Positions 7,721 through 17,410 are shown, counted from the stretch's first letter. The stretch: 64,000 nucleotides of DNA from PALSA-1296 sp038210275 (GCA_038210275.1 JBBQWV010000011.1:50633-114632); one strand, 5' to 3'. A program made the numbers and translations. Notes: generated from the sequence alone by a model not told the origin.

Positions 7721-8899
7721 TTATTTGATCGGCTGCGCTCCTTTTTCGAGAATGCGGTAATAGGTGCGATAGCGAAACATTCTATCGCGCTTTTTCCCGG
7801 TTATCTCTTCGATGATCTTCATCTCACCGAGTTTATCGAATGCTGCAACGGCAGTCGGCATCGAAAGTTTGAGCTTCTTCGCCGCTTCGGGAATCGTTGC
7901 CACCATCTGCTTTTTGAGCAGATCATGGACGCGAAGTGCCGTCGGAGCAAAGCGCTCCAGCCGCTCAAGCTTCTTGCGGTCTTTTGCAAAAAGATCGAGC
8001 AATGCCGTCGCTGTTTGCGTAGCTTGTTCGGATGCGGCAAGCACTCCTTCGAGGAAAAAGCCGAGCCAGCGTTCCCATTCGCCGTGAGTGCGAACGGCAT
8101 CAAGCATTTCATAATATGCCGAGCGATTCTCTTTGAAATAGAGACTCGGATATAATGCCGGATAGCGTAGCGCACCTTCAGCACAAAGCAATAGCGTGAT
8201 CAGCAAACGTCCGACGCGCCCATTGCCATCTAAGAATGGATGGATGGTTTCGAATTGAACATGTACTAAAGCCGCCTTGATAAGTGATGGAGTCCTGACG
8301 GGATCATCATGAATGAATTTCTCCATCGCCGAAATTGCTTGTGGCAATTCATTCGGCGGCGGTGGCACGAACCGCGCATTTCCCGGACGCGAACCGCCGA
8401 TCCAGTTTTGTGATGTACGGAATTCACCCGGCTTTTTATGAGAGCCTCTTCCGCTCGAAAGCAAAATGCCATGCAGCTCACGCATCAATCGTTGCGAAAG
8501 CGGAAAGCCGCCTCGGATGCGTTTCAAGCCATGCTCTATTGCAAGAACATAATTCGAAACTTCCTTTGCATCATCAAGCGAACCTGTCATCTCAGGTTTT
8601 ATCGCAGCATCATTCTCGAAGATCAGTAGATCCGAGAGTGTCGTCTGCGAACCTTCGATCTGCGAAGAGAGAAGCGCTTCTTTCCGAACGTAGAAATGCA
8701 GGAAGATCCCCATATCCGGCAATAGCGATGAGTACGCATCAAGCCTGCCAAGTGAGCGATTGCCGCTATCAAGCAATTCCTGAAGATCGGCCGTAAGCAC
8801 AAGCGCCGGTTTCGGAGGAAGCGGATCAGGCACAAATGCCTTGACATGCTCTCCGCCGACCGATGTAGTGACATACTTCCCCGTGATCTTCCGTTTCAT
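7721..8899 (-). CDS. Fic family AMPylase-type protein with cis inhibitory motif and C-terminal winged helix
   Basis: Fic enzymes transfer a nucleotide monophosphate, usually AMP, to hydroxyl side chains of target proteins. The protein has 392 residues. A Fic N-terminal domain carries the inhibitory motif S78-S-Q-I-E82-G83 (pattern SxxxEG), which normally blocks gamma-phosphate binding in cis. The Fic core has the complete catalytic loop H220-PFLDGNGRVGR-231. The C-terminal part (about 310-385) looks like a winged-helix DNA-binding domain (IPEAAKKLKLSMPTAVAAFDKL). The active-site His and the Arg are both present. The gene is preceded by an operator-like palindrome also found before EamA, so the winged helix may regulate both. 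Targets are unknown; this type is often called Fic/DOC family N-terminal domain protein. Confidence 0.9.
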   Translation of the reverse strand: MKRKITGKYVTTSVGGEHVKAFVPDPLPPKPALVLTADLQELLDSGNRSLGRLDAYSSLLPDMGIFLHFYVRKEALLSSQIEGSQTTLSDLLIFENDAAIKPEMTGSLDDAKEVSNYVLAIEHGLKRIRGGFPLSQRLMRELHGILLSSGRGSHKKPGEFRTSQNWIGGSRPGNARFVPPPPNELPQAISAMEKFIHDDPVRTPSLIKAALVHVQFETIHPFLDGNGRVGRLLITLLLCAEGALRYPALYPSLYFKENRSAYYEMLDAVRTHGEWERWLGFFLEGVLAASEQATQTATALLDLFAKDRKKLERLERFAPTALRVHDLLKKQMVATIPEAAKKLKLSMPTAVAAFDKLGEMKIIEEITGKKRDRMFRYRTYYRILEKGAQPIK

Positions 8900-8915
8900 C
8901 GCTAATTAAAGATGC

Positions 8916-8940
8916 TTTATTAGCAGAATTCACTAATAAA
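8916..8940. promoter_or_regulatory. Operator-like palindrome upstream of the Fic gene
   Basis: Arms TTTATTAG and CTAATAAA around a 9-bp centre, 17 bp before the ATG at 8899. It is nested inside a wider inverted repeat CTAATTAAAG / CTTTAATTAG (8902-8911 and roughly 8956-8965). It is the second copy of the 7652-7676 element in inverted orientation on the plus strand, that is, equivalent relative to each gene. Confidence 0.7.
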
Positions 8941-9001
8941 GATTGTACGTATAACTTTAATTAGTAAAAATTGGTTCACATCAATAGGTTAGAATAATAA
9001 C

Positions 9002-9188
9002 GTCATTGCGAGGAGTCCGCTTGCAGACGACGTGGCAATTCCATTAAGCTCACTGTCATTCCGAAAGGAGATTTTTCATGCAAAGCATGAAAAACGATGT
9101 GAGGAATCCCATGATAGTTTGTAGCCCCTAAGTCTCTACCACGATGTAGGGGATTGCCACACCGGGCTAAAGCCCGGCTCGCAATGAC
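9002..9188. repeat. TCATTGCGAG palindromic repeat element, copy B (187 bp, with insertion)
   Basis: Outer ends GTCATTGCGAG / CTCGCAATGAC. It has the same inner spacer as copy A but also about 65 extra bases near 9052-9115, starting TGTCATTCCGAAAGGAG. The extra segment contains a perfect 10-bp hairpin (TTTTTCATGC / GCATGAAAAA, 9072-9094). It occupies the Fic / VWA gene gap. Confidence 0.8.
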
Positions 9189-9196
9189 ACTCAAAA

Positions 9197-10324
9197 TCAA
9201 TATTTCTTTCTCCGATTCCTCACATAATCAACCAGCACAAATTGCCCAAGATCATTGAGGCCTGAATAATACGCTCTGCCTTGATTTGCCTTTGTCATTT
9301 CTTCGACGAAATCAATGAGGTAGTTATCTTGCGCGATCATGAAGGTGGAGATCTGTACTTTCTCGCGGCGAAGGGCTACAGCTTCATCGAGAGTTTTATT
9401 GATGATCTTCGGATCTAAGCCGAACGAATTTTTATAGAGTGTGCCGTTATCTTCGAACATTGCTGAGGGCTTGCCGTCGGTGACCATAAAAATTTGCTTA
9501 TTCACATTTCCGCTGCGGCGAAGCATTCTGCGGGCAAGTCTTAAGCCGTCGCGAGTATTCGTATGGAAGGGACCGACTTCAAGAAATGGCAATTCATTCT
9601 CCGTAATAAGCTCTGCTTCGTCACCGAATGTAATGACATAAAGTTTATCTTTCGGAAATTTTGTTTTGATAAGTTCAGCCAAAGCCATTGCGACTTTTTT
9701 TGCAGGAGTAATTCTGTCTTCGCCGTAAAGGATCATCGAATGCGAAATGTCAATAAGCAATGCTGTTGCGCAGGAAGAGGTATGCTCAGTCTCATAGACT
9801 TCTATATCTTCTTCGCTTAGGTTTACATTTCCTGCAATAGATTCTTCATCAAGTGTGCCATCGCGAAGCGAACGCCGAAGAGCATTCTGTAAGGTGCGAG
9901 TAAAATCAATATTGGTGGATTGATCGCCGAATGCATAATTCTTCGTGCCGCTTGTTCGCTCGACGCCTGAACCGGAATGCGGTGTGTCATGTGCGCCCGA
10001 TGGAGATTTCTTTAGTGACTTAAAAATTTCGAGCAATGCGCTGCGCTTGATATTTCCGATCGCTTTATTGGTCGGCTTAATGAGTGAGTCCTCATCTGTT
10101 TCAATAAGACCCAGTCGTTTTAACTCGTCAACGAACATATCGTAGGTCATATCAGGACCAAAGATATTATATTCATCTCCGAGATAACGCATCCAACTCA
10201 GGGTCTCCTCAGCATCGCCGGAAGTGCGCAGAAGCAATTCGTGAAAAAGATCAAGTAATTGCTTCAGCCGGTCTTCAGCCGTTGATGATTTCCCCGGAAT
10301 CCATTTGGAATATTCAATACGCAT
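9197..10324 (-). CDS. VWA-domain protein
   Basis: The protein has 375 residues and no signal peptide, so it is cytoplasmic. The N-terminal half (1-175) is helical and unassigned. A von Willebrand A domain follows from about 185 with a complete MIDAS site: D192-I-S-H-S196 (DxSxS), a Thr in FHTNTRDGL, and the Asp of VTDGKPS. Proteins of this shape are commonly paired with MoxR-type AAA+ ATPases as metal-dependent assembly factors; no ATPase gene is adjacent here. The start is an ATG at 10324. Cellular role unknown. Confidence 0.85.
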   Translation of the reverse strand: MRIEYSKWIPGKSSTAEDRLKQLLDLFHELLLRTSGDAEETLSWMRYLGDEYNIFGPDMTYDMFVDELKRLGLIETDEDSLIKPTNKAIGNIKRSALLEIFKSLKKSPSGAHDTPHSGSGVERTSGTKNYAFGDQSTNIDFTRTLQNALRRSLRDGTLDEESIAGNVNLSEEDIEVYETEHTSSCATALLIDISHSMILYGEDRITPAKKVAMALAELIKTKFPKDKLYVITFGDEAELITENELPFLEVGPFHTNTRDGLRLARRMLRRSGNVNKQIFMVTDGKPSAMFEDNGTLYKNSFGLDPKIINKTLDEAVALRREKVQISTFMIAQDNYLIDFVEEMTKANQGRAYYSGLNDLGQFVLVDYVRNRRKKY

Positions 10325-10369
10325 ACATAAACAACGAAAACAGAGGAAGAACCGTTTTTCTTTTCGCTG

Positions 10370-10632
10370 TTAATGCTGCACCACAAGCGGAAGAGTCAGA
10401 AGCCCTGTATGGTTACCATCAAAATAGGTAACACGCGCAATGCAAGTGCCAGCCGGAAGTGAATGTACATCAACTGAGGCAGTGTTATTCTCCATCGTAT
10501 ATTCCGGAGAGAGCGGCATTCCCATAATGTTATAAAGCTCCACATTGGTTATAGTCTGCGAGGGAAGTGTTTTTAGCTTCACGCTGCTCTCCGATGGGTT
10601 CGGATAGATCTGCATATTGTTCTCGCTGCGAA
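10370..10632. repeat. Near-identical 3' block shared by the tandem propeller genes, copy 1
   Basis: The DNA for the T9SS domain and stop codon is over 90 percent identical by eye to 12254-12516, with only one difference in the first 85 bases. Identity falls sharply upstream in the propeller blades. Confidence 0.8.
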
Positions 10633-12058
10633 GATCGGAATGCCAAGAGTCCACACCGGAAGTAGCATCAAGTTGTACAACCCAAATATCTTGGAGGTAG
10701 CCTCTATTACCTAATGTATGATTTCCAATTACATCACCATCGGTCGAACGAGTCACTCCACAAACCGTAATTTTTCCATCATCAGATAGAGCTACTGAAC
10801 TGCCGTATTCGGCCTGAGTGCCACCATAAGTCTTCTGCCAAATGATATTAAATGAAGAATCCAATTTTACAACCCAACAATCCTCAAAAGGCGCTGCATG
10901 TCGTGGTGTTACATCACCATCAAGTGAATTTGTAGTTGCAGCTACAATAAAATTGCCGTCTAGATCCTGAAGAATAGATTCTGCATTATCTCTTTCCGAC
11001 CCACCGAGGCATTTTTGCCTTTCGATCTTACCCGAAGAACTTAATTTAATGATCCATGCATCGTCAGCGATATTTGAAGGATCGTTCTTATTAATATGGA
11101 TACCCGATACATCACCATCATTGGAACTCGTCGCCCCTGCAATGACATAACCACTATCTGATGTCTGAATTATCTGGGATGTGACATCATAAGAAAATCC
11201 TCCGATGCAAGTTTGCCACTGTAGATCGCCGGATGAATTAAGTTTTACTACCCATCCATCAGCTCGAAGGGGTGTCCCCCCGTGAAAACCTGAAACATCT
11301 CCATCGTTGGAATAGGTAACACCGCAGAAAGCATAACCATGATCGAAAGTATTAATGATGGAATATGCTCTGTCTTGGGCTGATCCCCCAAAGCATTTCT
11401 GCCATAAGAGTGAGCCTGTTGAACTTAGTTTTACTACCCATACGTCGATTGCAGAATCTCTGGTGCCCGGATGTTTCCCTGAAACATCTCCATCTGTTGA
11501 AGATGTTGAGCCTGCCAGTAATAAACTCCTTCCTTCATCTGTGCTCTCAATAATGGAATTTGCTACCTCGCCGCCTGAACCTCCAAGACATTTCTGCCAT
11601 AAGAGATTACCAAGTGGATCGAGTTTAAATACCATCAAAGAACCTTTATCACCGAGAACATCACCATCATGCGAAAAAGTATAACCCGCAACAGCATAAC
11701 CACCATCATACGTTTGAACGATAGAGAGCGCATAGTCATTATCTGTGCCCCCAAAACATTTCTGCCATTCGATCGTGCCAAAAGCATCAAGTTTTACTAC
11801 CCATGCGTCAAAAGTACTCGTACTCTGATTGGGGATGACACTATGATTTCCGGAAACATCTCCATCATCCGATCCAGCAAATCCTGCAATTGCAAACCCT
11901 CCGTCGGTAGTCGAAATAATCTTTCCTGCATAATCATCTATCATACCACCCAAACATCTTTGCCAGAGAATTGAAGGAGCTTGGGCGAAAAGAATAGTTG
12001 GGCTAACTAATAGAGCAACAAGAAAAAGTAAAAATATTTGTGCTCTGAGGTTCTGCAT
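10370..12058 (-). CDS. T9SS cargo: seven-repeat beta-propeller protein A
   Basis: Signal peptide ending ILFAQA, then seven repeats of about 60-70 residues and a type A T9SS sorting domain (IYPNPSESSVKL to the end). Each repeat has the outline WQKCLGG ... SIIxTxDGGYAIAG ... SxDGDVSG ... WVVKL. Seven such units suggest a seven-bladed propeller, and the repeated acidic DGDVSG loop is a candidate calcium site. Blade 6 begins RQKCLGG instead of WQKCLGG, as in the neighbour. I start at the ATG at 12058 by alignment with the neighbour's signal peptide; an ATG at 12070 is also possible. The ATG at 12154 gives an unlikely leader. Exported and probably surface-attached or released. Ligand unknown. Tandem paralogue of 12254-13948. 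Confidence 0.85.
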   Translation of the reverse strand: MQNLRAQIFLLFLVALLVSPTILFAQAPSILWQRCLGGMIDDYAGKIISTTDGGFAIAGFAGSDDGDVSGNHSVIPNQSTSTFDAWVVKLDAFGTIEWQKCFGGTDNDYALSIVQTYDGGYAVAGYTFSHDGDVLGDKGSLMVFKLDPLGNLLWQKCLGGSGGEVANSIIESTDEGRSLLLAGSTSSTDGDVSGKHPGTRDSAIDVWVVKLSSTGSLLWQKCFGGSAQDRAYSIINTFDHGYAFCGVTYSNDGDVSGFHGGTPLRADGWVVKLNSSGDLQWQTCIGGFSYDVTSQIIQTSDSGYVIAGATSSNDGDVSGIHINKNDPSNIADDAWIIKLSSSGKIERQKCLGGSERDNAESILQDLDGNFIVAATTNSLDGDVTPRHAAPFEDCWVVKLDSSFNIIWQKTYGGTQAEYGSSVALSDDGKITVCGVTRSTDGDVIGNHTLGNRGYLQDIWVVQLDATSGVDSWHSDLRSENNMQIYPNPSESSVKLKTLPSQTITNVELYNIMGMPLSPEYTMENNTASVDVHSLPAGTCIARVTYFDGNHTGLLTLPLVVQH

Positions 12059-12253
12059 GATTTTGTCCATAGCTCTACTCATGAAAATGGAATAAACTCT
12101 CATACTAAAGAAACACCAAGAAGACTTGAACGTTCGTAATAAAATAATCCACATCCGAAATACATTATATCGCGGATGTGGCTCTTCCCAACTTGAAATT
12201 GTATAGTGGCGTGAGTCCTAAAGCTACCAACAGGAAAAGGAGAGTAGTTTTTT

Positions 12254-12516
12254 TTAATGCTGCACCACAAGCGGAAGAGTCAGAAGCCCTGTATGGTTAC
12301 CATCAAAATAGGTAACACGCGCAATGCAGGTGCCAGCCGGAAGTGAATGTACATCAACTGAGGCAGTATTATTTTCTATCTTATATTCCGGAGAGAGTGG
12401 CATTCCAATAATGTTATAAAGCTCCACATTGGTTATAGTCTGCGAGGGAAGTATTTTTAGCTTCACGCTACTCTCCGATGGGTTCGGATAGATCTGCATA
12501 TAGTTCTCGCTGCGAG
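12254..12516. repeat. Near-identical 3' block shared by the tandem propeller genes, copy 2
   Basis: Partner of 10370-10632. Both run inward from the stop codon through the sorting domain. Confidence 0.8.
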
Positions 12517-13948
12517 GATCAGAATACCAAGATTCAACACCGGAAGTAACATCAAGTTCTACGACCCAGACATCGCTATAATAGGTCGGATTAGGGTTAT
12601 GATTGCCAACCACATCCCCGTCATTAGAGCTTGTTATACCTGCGACAACAAGATTACCATCCAATGATTTAGTTATTGTAGAAAACCACTCATTCCGAAT
12701 GCCACCGAGGCATTTTTGCCAAATGATATTTAATGATGTGTCAAGTTTAGCAACCCAAATATCAGGATCATCGCCTGATAAATGAATCCCCGATACATCT
12801 CCGTCACGAGAACTTGTGATCCCGGAAATAACAAAATTACCTTCTGAATTCTGAAGAATTTTATAACTATCTTCTGTGTGATTTCCGCCGAGGCATTTCT
12901 GTCGCTCTATCTTCCCTGATGCACTTAACTTGACGACCCATATATCGCTGGCAATATGTAGGGTATCATAATAATGAAGACCACTCACATCGCCATCTCT
13001 TGACGCCGTATATCCTGTTATTGCATATCCTCCATCAGAGGTTTGGATAATCGAACGCGCTTCATCTACATCCGATCCGCCCAAGCATTTTTGCCATTCC
13101 AGCACACCCGATGAACTCAACTTTATCACCCATGCATCAGGACTATTTTTCTTGCCGGAATGATAACCGGAAATATCGCCGTCGCTGGAATAGGTACTGC
13201 CGCAGATCGCATAGCCATGATCGGAAGTAGCAATGACAGAAGAAGCTATATCATTTGCAGAACCGCCAAAGCATTTCTGCCATCTAATTGTTCCTGTAGA
13301 AGTTAGATCAACAATCCAAATATCCTCAGATAAGTCCTGAGGATTCCGACTTGTTCTGGCAGAAAAATCACCATTTGTTGTATTGGTGTATCCGACAGCA
13401 ATCAGCCCTTTATCTTCATCACTGCTTTCTATAATTGAGACTCCAATTGAGACTCCTCCTGAGCCGGTTCCACCAAGACACTTCTGCCAGAGAAGATTTC
13501 CGAGTGAATCAAGTTTTATTACCCAAGCATCGAATTTGCCATTATTGCCTTTCACGTCGCCATCATGAGAACTTGTTGACCCAGAAATGGCGTAGCCGCC
13601 GTCGGACGTTTGTATAATACAATTTAGATTATCGCTTGCACTACCCCCAAAGCATTTCTGCCATTCGATTGAACCATAAACATCGAGTTTTACTACCCAT
13701 CCATCATAAGCGAGGGGATCGTTACCGCCGTTATGATTACCGAAAACATCTTCGTCGTTCGAGGAAGTTCTTCCAACAAAGGCGGAACCACCATCATGAG
13801 TATTGATTATCTGGCTTACCTGATCATCACCTGTCCCTCCAATACATTTCCCCCATCCAATAGATGGCGCTTGGGCGTAGAGATTGTTTTGCAAAAAGAG
13901 AATAATTGCAAATATAAGAAATAACAAAAAAGCTCTTATTGGGCGCAT
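12254..13948 (-). CDS. T9SS cargo: seven-repeat beta-propeller protein B
   Basis: Same design as its neighbour: signal peptide (MRPIRAFLLF ... LYAQA), seven repeats with WQKCFGG and SxDGDVSG landmarks, and an almost identical T9SS domain. Blade 1 carries NDEDVFG and blade 3 NGDFSAR in place of the usual DGDVSG, so those two loops have lost part of the motif. The longest frame begins with GTG at 13969; I choose the ATG at 13948 (564 residues), which gives a clean signal peptide. Tandem duplication followed by divergence of the blades, with the C-terminus kept alike, is the simplest reading. Function unknown; extracellular binding or structural role inferred. Confidence 0.85.
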   Translation of the reverse strand: MRPIRAFLLFLIFAIILFLQNNLYAQAPSIGWGKCIGGTGDDQVSQIINTHDGGSAFVGRTSSNDEDVFGNHNGGNDPLAYDGWVVKLDVYGSIEWQKCFGGSASDNLNCIIQTSDGGYAISGSTSSHDGDVKGNNGKFDAWVIKLDSLGNLLWQKCLGGTGSGGVSIGVSIIESSDEDKGLIAVGYTNTTNGDFSARTSRNPQDLSEDIWIVDLTSTGTIRWQKCFGGSANDIASSVIATSDHGYAICGSTYSSDGDISGYHSGKKNSPDAWVIKLSSSGVLEWQKCLGGSDVDEARSIIQTSDGGYAITGYTASRDGDVSGLHYYDTLHIASDIWVVKLSASGKIERQKCLGGNHTEDSYKILQNSEGNFVISGITSSRDGDVSGIHLSGDDPDIWVAKLDTSLNIIWQKCLGGIRNEWFSTITKSLDGNLVVAGITSSNDGDVVGNHNPNPTYYSDVWVVELDVTSGVESWYSDPRSENYMQIYPNPSESSVKLKILPSQTITNVELYNIIGMPLSPEYKIENNTASVDVHSLPAGTCIARVTYFDGNHTGLLTLPLVVQH

Positions 13949-14099
13949 ACTTTTAAACCTTTCCAACACAGGTTAAGCATCGGTTACTGTAAATAATTCC
14001 TGTAGTCCTACTTACCCCCCATCCGTCAATCATTTGAAGGATGAGGGGTATTTATTTAGTGAATGTTCTTCCTGTCTTTTCGGTTAGCAAGTTAACCCG

Positions 14100-14107
14100 T
14101 AAATTTG
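14100..14107 (+). promoter_or_regulatory. Bacteroidota-type -7 box for the 1080-residue T9SS gene
   Basis: TAAATTTG, fitting TAnnTTTG, 33 bp before the ATG at 14140. No clear TTTG upstream element at the expected distance. Confidence 0.45.
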
Positions 14108-14139
14108 ATTTTTTTAATTCATACATTCATTATAGTCCT

Positions 14140-17100
14140 ATGAAAATAGTTGTTACAATTGCAGTATTTTTTACTCTTGTGTTTGCAAGCGTCATTCCGA
14201 CGTTTGCGCGCCGCGGAAACCCGGTTCCGCAGGTGACCGTGAGTAACTTTAAGAGTCAGTATTACACCATTGATTCCGATGATGACGGCACCGATCCGCG
14301 TCAGCCGACCTATAAATTCATCGATACACTCTACGATGCAGCTCATTGGCATCGGGTAACGGGTTTTACCAATAACGATGACGGTTATGCAGAAACTGCT
14401 GCGACTGATTCGATCATATTTGTTCATTCGAATGAGAAATTTCGTCTCCCGCCTCGTTATATCAGCACCAACGGCTTGATGAAGTTGACGCGTGATACGC
14501 TTACAGGATTAGGCTATAATGCGCCGATCACTTCAGCAGCTAATGGATCAATGCCTGCCGGTTTCTTCACGAATTTCCAAGCGATCATCTGTCCTCTTTG
14601 GGGAGATATGGAGTTTCGCACGACGGGTGATTCCTCGAAAGTCTTTTATCGTATGACTACAGATTCCTGTTATGTCACGTATTATAATCTTGCACTCAAA
14701 GGGACGAACGGAAATGTCAGAGCAACTTTTCAGGTGGTTTTCTGTAAGTTGGATTCTTCGATAACAGTTAATTATAAGTCGTTCGATGGTTCATCCAATG
14801 CAGCTTCGGCAGCAGAAGTACTCCAGAACGAAGTGACCATCGGCGTTCAAAATCATCAGGCGATCTATGCAACAATGTACCTTGACCGAGGCACCTATTA
14901 TGCAAAGACATACGGCTCGTTGAATTATGCAAAGCCTTTGCATAATAGTTTGGCTGTCCGATTCATCCGCGTCATTCCGGATTTCGTTCGCATCAAGTCT
15001 ATTGACTTTCCACCGACTGATCGTTATGAAATGATAAGTAATAGTTTTCAGCCAAAAGCAACGGTAGAAAACTGGACTGATCAAGATCTCTGGATTACGG
15101 TCAATTATAAAGTGGTTGATCTTACGACCGGAACTGGTATCTACAACCGAACTGATAGTATTCAGGTCGGCTTCGATGATTATTCGCAAGATATCGGTTC
15201 GCTCTACCAGGGTATTCGCTGCGGTAGTTACCGTTTGACGGTTACTTGTTCATGCGCGAGTAAAGGTGATGGCTGGGCAGGGGATAATGTTATGACGCGT
15301 GATTTCACGTTGATGAATACTGCGACGATGCCTTTTTATGATAATTTTATAACGCTTGATCCGTGCAACTGGCATTCGATCGGCGCTACATGGGTTCCTG
15401 CGGATTCGGTTATGTATGATCCGCCGTCACCTCGTTCGACCGGTGCAGTTCTTCTGAACCGAAAAGATGTCCTGAACCAACCCTACTTAAGTTCGACGGG
15501 GGCAGATACGATAATCTCTGCGCCTATCAATTTGAAGAATCTATCGAATGTCTGGTTGTCTTTCAGCTATCAGCGCGGTTTAAGTACCGATAGTTTAGAA
15601 GCCGGTGTTCGTAATCGTGTTCTTGTCGGACCCGAACCTCTCGATCACGATTCATTAAATCAAGCTGTCTATCAAGGCGATAGCCTGATCGTCGAAGCAC
15701 TTGCTTCGACCGGTACACAATTTAATCCTTTGGATTCAAATTGGAAGACCATCGCTACTCTATATGGAACAATTGATAATACTACTCAGAAATTCCGGAC
15801 TCAGATTGGAACGGCATATCTTCACGATCATTTCCGCCTGCGAATTCGCTTAGCAGCAAAAGATGATCATCCAAAATATGCAGCTCCATTCGAGGATGAT
15901 GATAACTGGGTAATTGATGACATCCAGCTTTCAAATCCAACCGGAGGACAGACCGATCTTGAGCCAACAGGCATTGATCTCGGAGCTGCCGACTTTACGC
16001 ATATTCCAAGAAACGTTAAGCAGATCAATCCGAAAGTTACGATCAACAACAACGGATTGCTTTCGAATTCAGCGGTCTATACTGTTCACTTAACAATCAA
16101 AGATAATTTGAATCGTGCCGTCTATGATAAGACACAATCTTTGGTTACTCCACCGGCTCGTTCAGCGACAGTTCTTACGATGCCATTTTGGGATATTCAG
16201 GGATCTCAGGGCGGAGTATTCACTGCGAAAGTGAATGTGGCTCAGAACTTCAATGAGTATTATAGAACTAACGATACCAACACGTTCTACAGAACGCTGT
16301 ATATCGACGATAAATATGCTCTTGATGACGGCATTCCAGATACTTCGGGTACGATGACTGAGGCTGATAATTCTTTCTATTATGACTTTATTCCGCTTGC
16401 AAGTGATTCAATTCGCGGAATGGAGATCTATAATCTTGGAGCTTCGGGAAATACGAACTGGACGATCAATATTATGGATCCTGCTACGAATAAAGTCCTG
16501 GCTAACGGTACTCGTGCGTTTAGTTATAATGCAACCGCTATTGGCGGAGGCTTTATCCGAGGAACATTCATTCCGTTCGCGATGAATGCCGGAACGACAT
16601 ATAGATTGCAATGTATCGAAACACAAGGCTTTGGGGTAGGCGGAGATGCTTCGAAGGGATTGATGTGGGAAACGATCCACAGCTTTAATAACCCTTCATT
16701 CGCGGCGCTCAATCCTTCGGTCGTTTCCAGCTTCCGCACTTCGACAAATGCGGATTATGTATCGGCAAAGAAAAATGGTGTTGGCGGCGGACCGATCCTG
16801 CCGATGATCCGTTTGGTGTTCCAGGGTTCATCAACCTATCTGCCTGTAGAGATCGCAAGCTTCACCGGTAAGCGTACCGATCTTGGTTCTGTAAATCTCG
16901 GATTCCGCACAGCTAAAGAAGAGAATGTCGATCATTTCGATATTGACCGCGAATCTGCATCAGGATGGATCAATGCGGGAAATATCGTTGCAAAGAACGA
17001 TAAGCTCGGAGCGCAGTATTCTGTGCTTGATGAAAACGCTCCTTCGACCAATCTGACCTACCGTCTGATCGAAGTTGATCTTGACGGATCGAGAAGACTT

Positions 17101-17382
17101 GTTGGCATGGTGGCTGTCGGTCCGTTTGGCTCTCCGGAGACATTCAGCGTCCGTATCTACCCGAACCCAACGGCGCAGACGATTCACGTCATGCTCACCG
17201 GAGGCGCAAGCGATGTTAGTTTGGTGCTCTATGATGCATTAGGCAAGGTTGTTGCGTCACGCGAACACGTCTCGGCAAATTCTTCCGACTTTGATGCAAC
17301 GGCATTGAGTGCCGGATCATACTGGCTTGAAGCTCGAAACGGAGAGAATAATCTCCGCACGAAAGTTTCAGTGATCAAGTAA
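14140..17382 (+). CDS. Large T9SS cargo protein
   Basis: The protein has 1080 residues from the ATG at 14140, which gives a signal peptide (MKIVVTIAVFFTLVF ... TFA). The frame is open from 14041, but the extra 33 residues are not leader-like. The body is beta-rich and tyrosine/aspartate-rich, with Ig-like stretches (DLWITVNYKV; KQINPKVTINNNG) and a jelly-roll-like region around WLSFSYQRGL. The segment LPVEIASFTGKRTDLGSVNL is the usual linker before a T9SS type A domain. The C-terminal sorting domain begins RIYPNPTAQTIHV. A strong terminator follows. No catalytic motif seen; extracellular structural or adhesive role is inference. Confidence 0.85.
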   Translation: MKIVVTIAVFFTLVFASVIPTFARRGNPVPQVTVSNFKSQYYTIDSDDDGTDPRQPTYKFIDTLYDAAHWHRVTGFTNNDDGYAETAATDSIIFVHSNEKFRLPPRYISTNGLMKLTRDTLTGLGYNAPITSAANGSMPAGFFTNFQAIICPLWGDMEFRTTGDSSKVFYRMTTDSCYVTYYNLALKGTNGNVRATFQVVFCKLDSSITVNYKSFDGSSNAASAAEVLQNEVTIGVQNHQAIYATMYLDRGTYYAKTYGSLNYAKPLHNSLAVRFIRVIPDFVRIKSIDFPPTDRYEMISNSFQPKATVENWTDQDLWITVNYKVVDLTTGTGIYNRTDSIQVGFDDYSQDIGSLYQGIRCGSYRLTVTCSCASKGDGWAGDNVMTRDFTLMNTATMPFYDNFITLDPCNWHSIGATWVPADSVMYDPPSPRSTGAVLLNRKDVLNQPYLSSTGADTIISAPINLKNLSNVWLSFSYQRGLSTDSLEAGVRNRVLVGPEPLDHDSLNQAVYQGDSLIVEALASTGTQFNPLDSNWKTIATLYGTIDNTTQKFRTQIGTAYLHDHFRLRIRLAAKDDHPKYAAPFEDDDNWVIDDIQLSNPTGGQTDLEPTGIDLGAADFTHIPRNVKQINPKVTINNNGLLSNSAVYTVHLTIKDNLNRAVYDKTQSLVTPPARSATVLTMPFWDIQGSQGGVFTAKVNVAQNFNEYYRTNDTNTFYRTLYIDDKYALDDGIPDTSGTMTEADNSFYYDFIPLASDSIRGMEIYNLGASGNTNWTINIMDPATNKVLANGTRAFSYNATAIGGGFIRGTFIPFAMNAGTTYRLQCIETQGFGVGGDASKGLMWETIHSFNNPSFAALNPSVVSSFRTSTNADYVSAKKNGVGGGPILPMIRLVFQGSSTYLPVEIASFTGKRTDLGSVNLGFRTAKEENVDHFDIDRESASGWINAGNIVAKNDKLGAQYSVLDENAPSTNLTYRLIEVDLDGSRRLVGMVAVGPFGSPETFSVRIYPNPTAQTIHVMLTGGASDVSLVLYDALGKVVASREHVSANSSDFDATALSAGSYWLEARNGENNLRTKVSVIK

Positions 17383-17410
17383 GAGTCGGGTGTCTCTTGA
17401 TTTTTTGAAA

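Noticed and set aside
8335..8796. 153-codon plus-strand frame antisense to the Fic gene
   Set aside because: Shadow of a conserved gene; the composition reflects the antisense of Fic motifs.
10370..13948. One gene split by a frameshift
   Set aside because: Both genes have their own signal peptide and their own T9SS domain, so they are complete paralogues.
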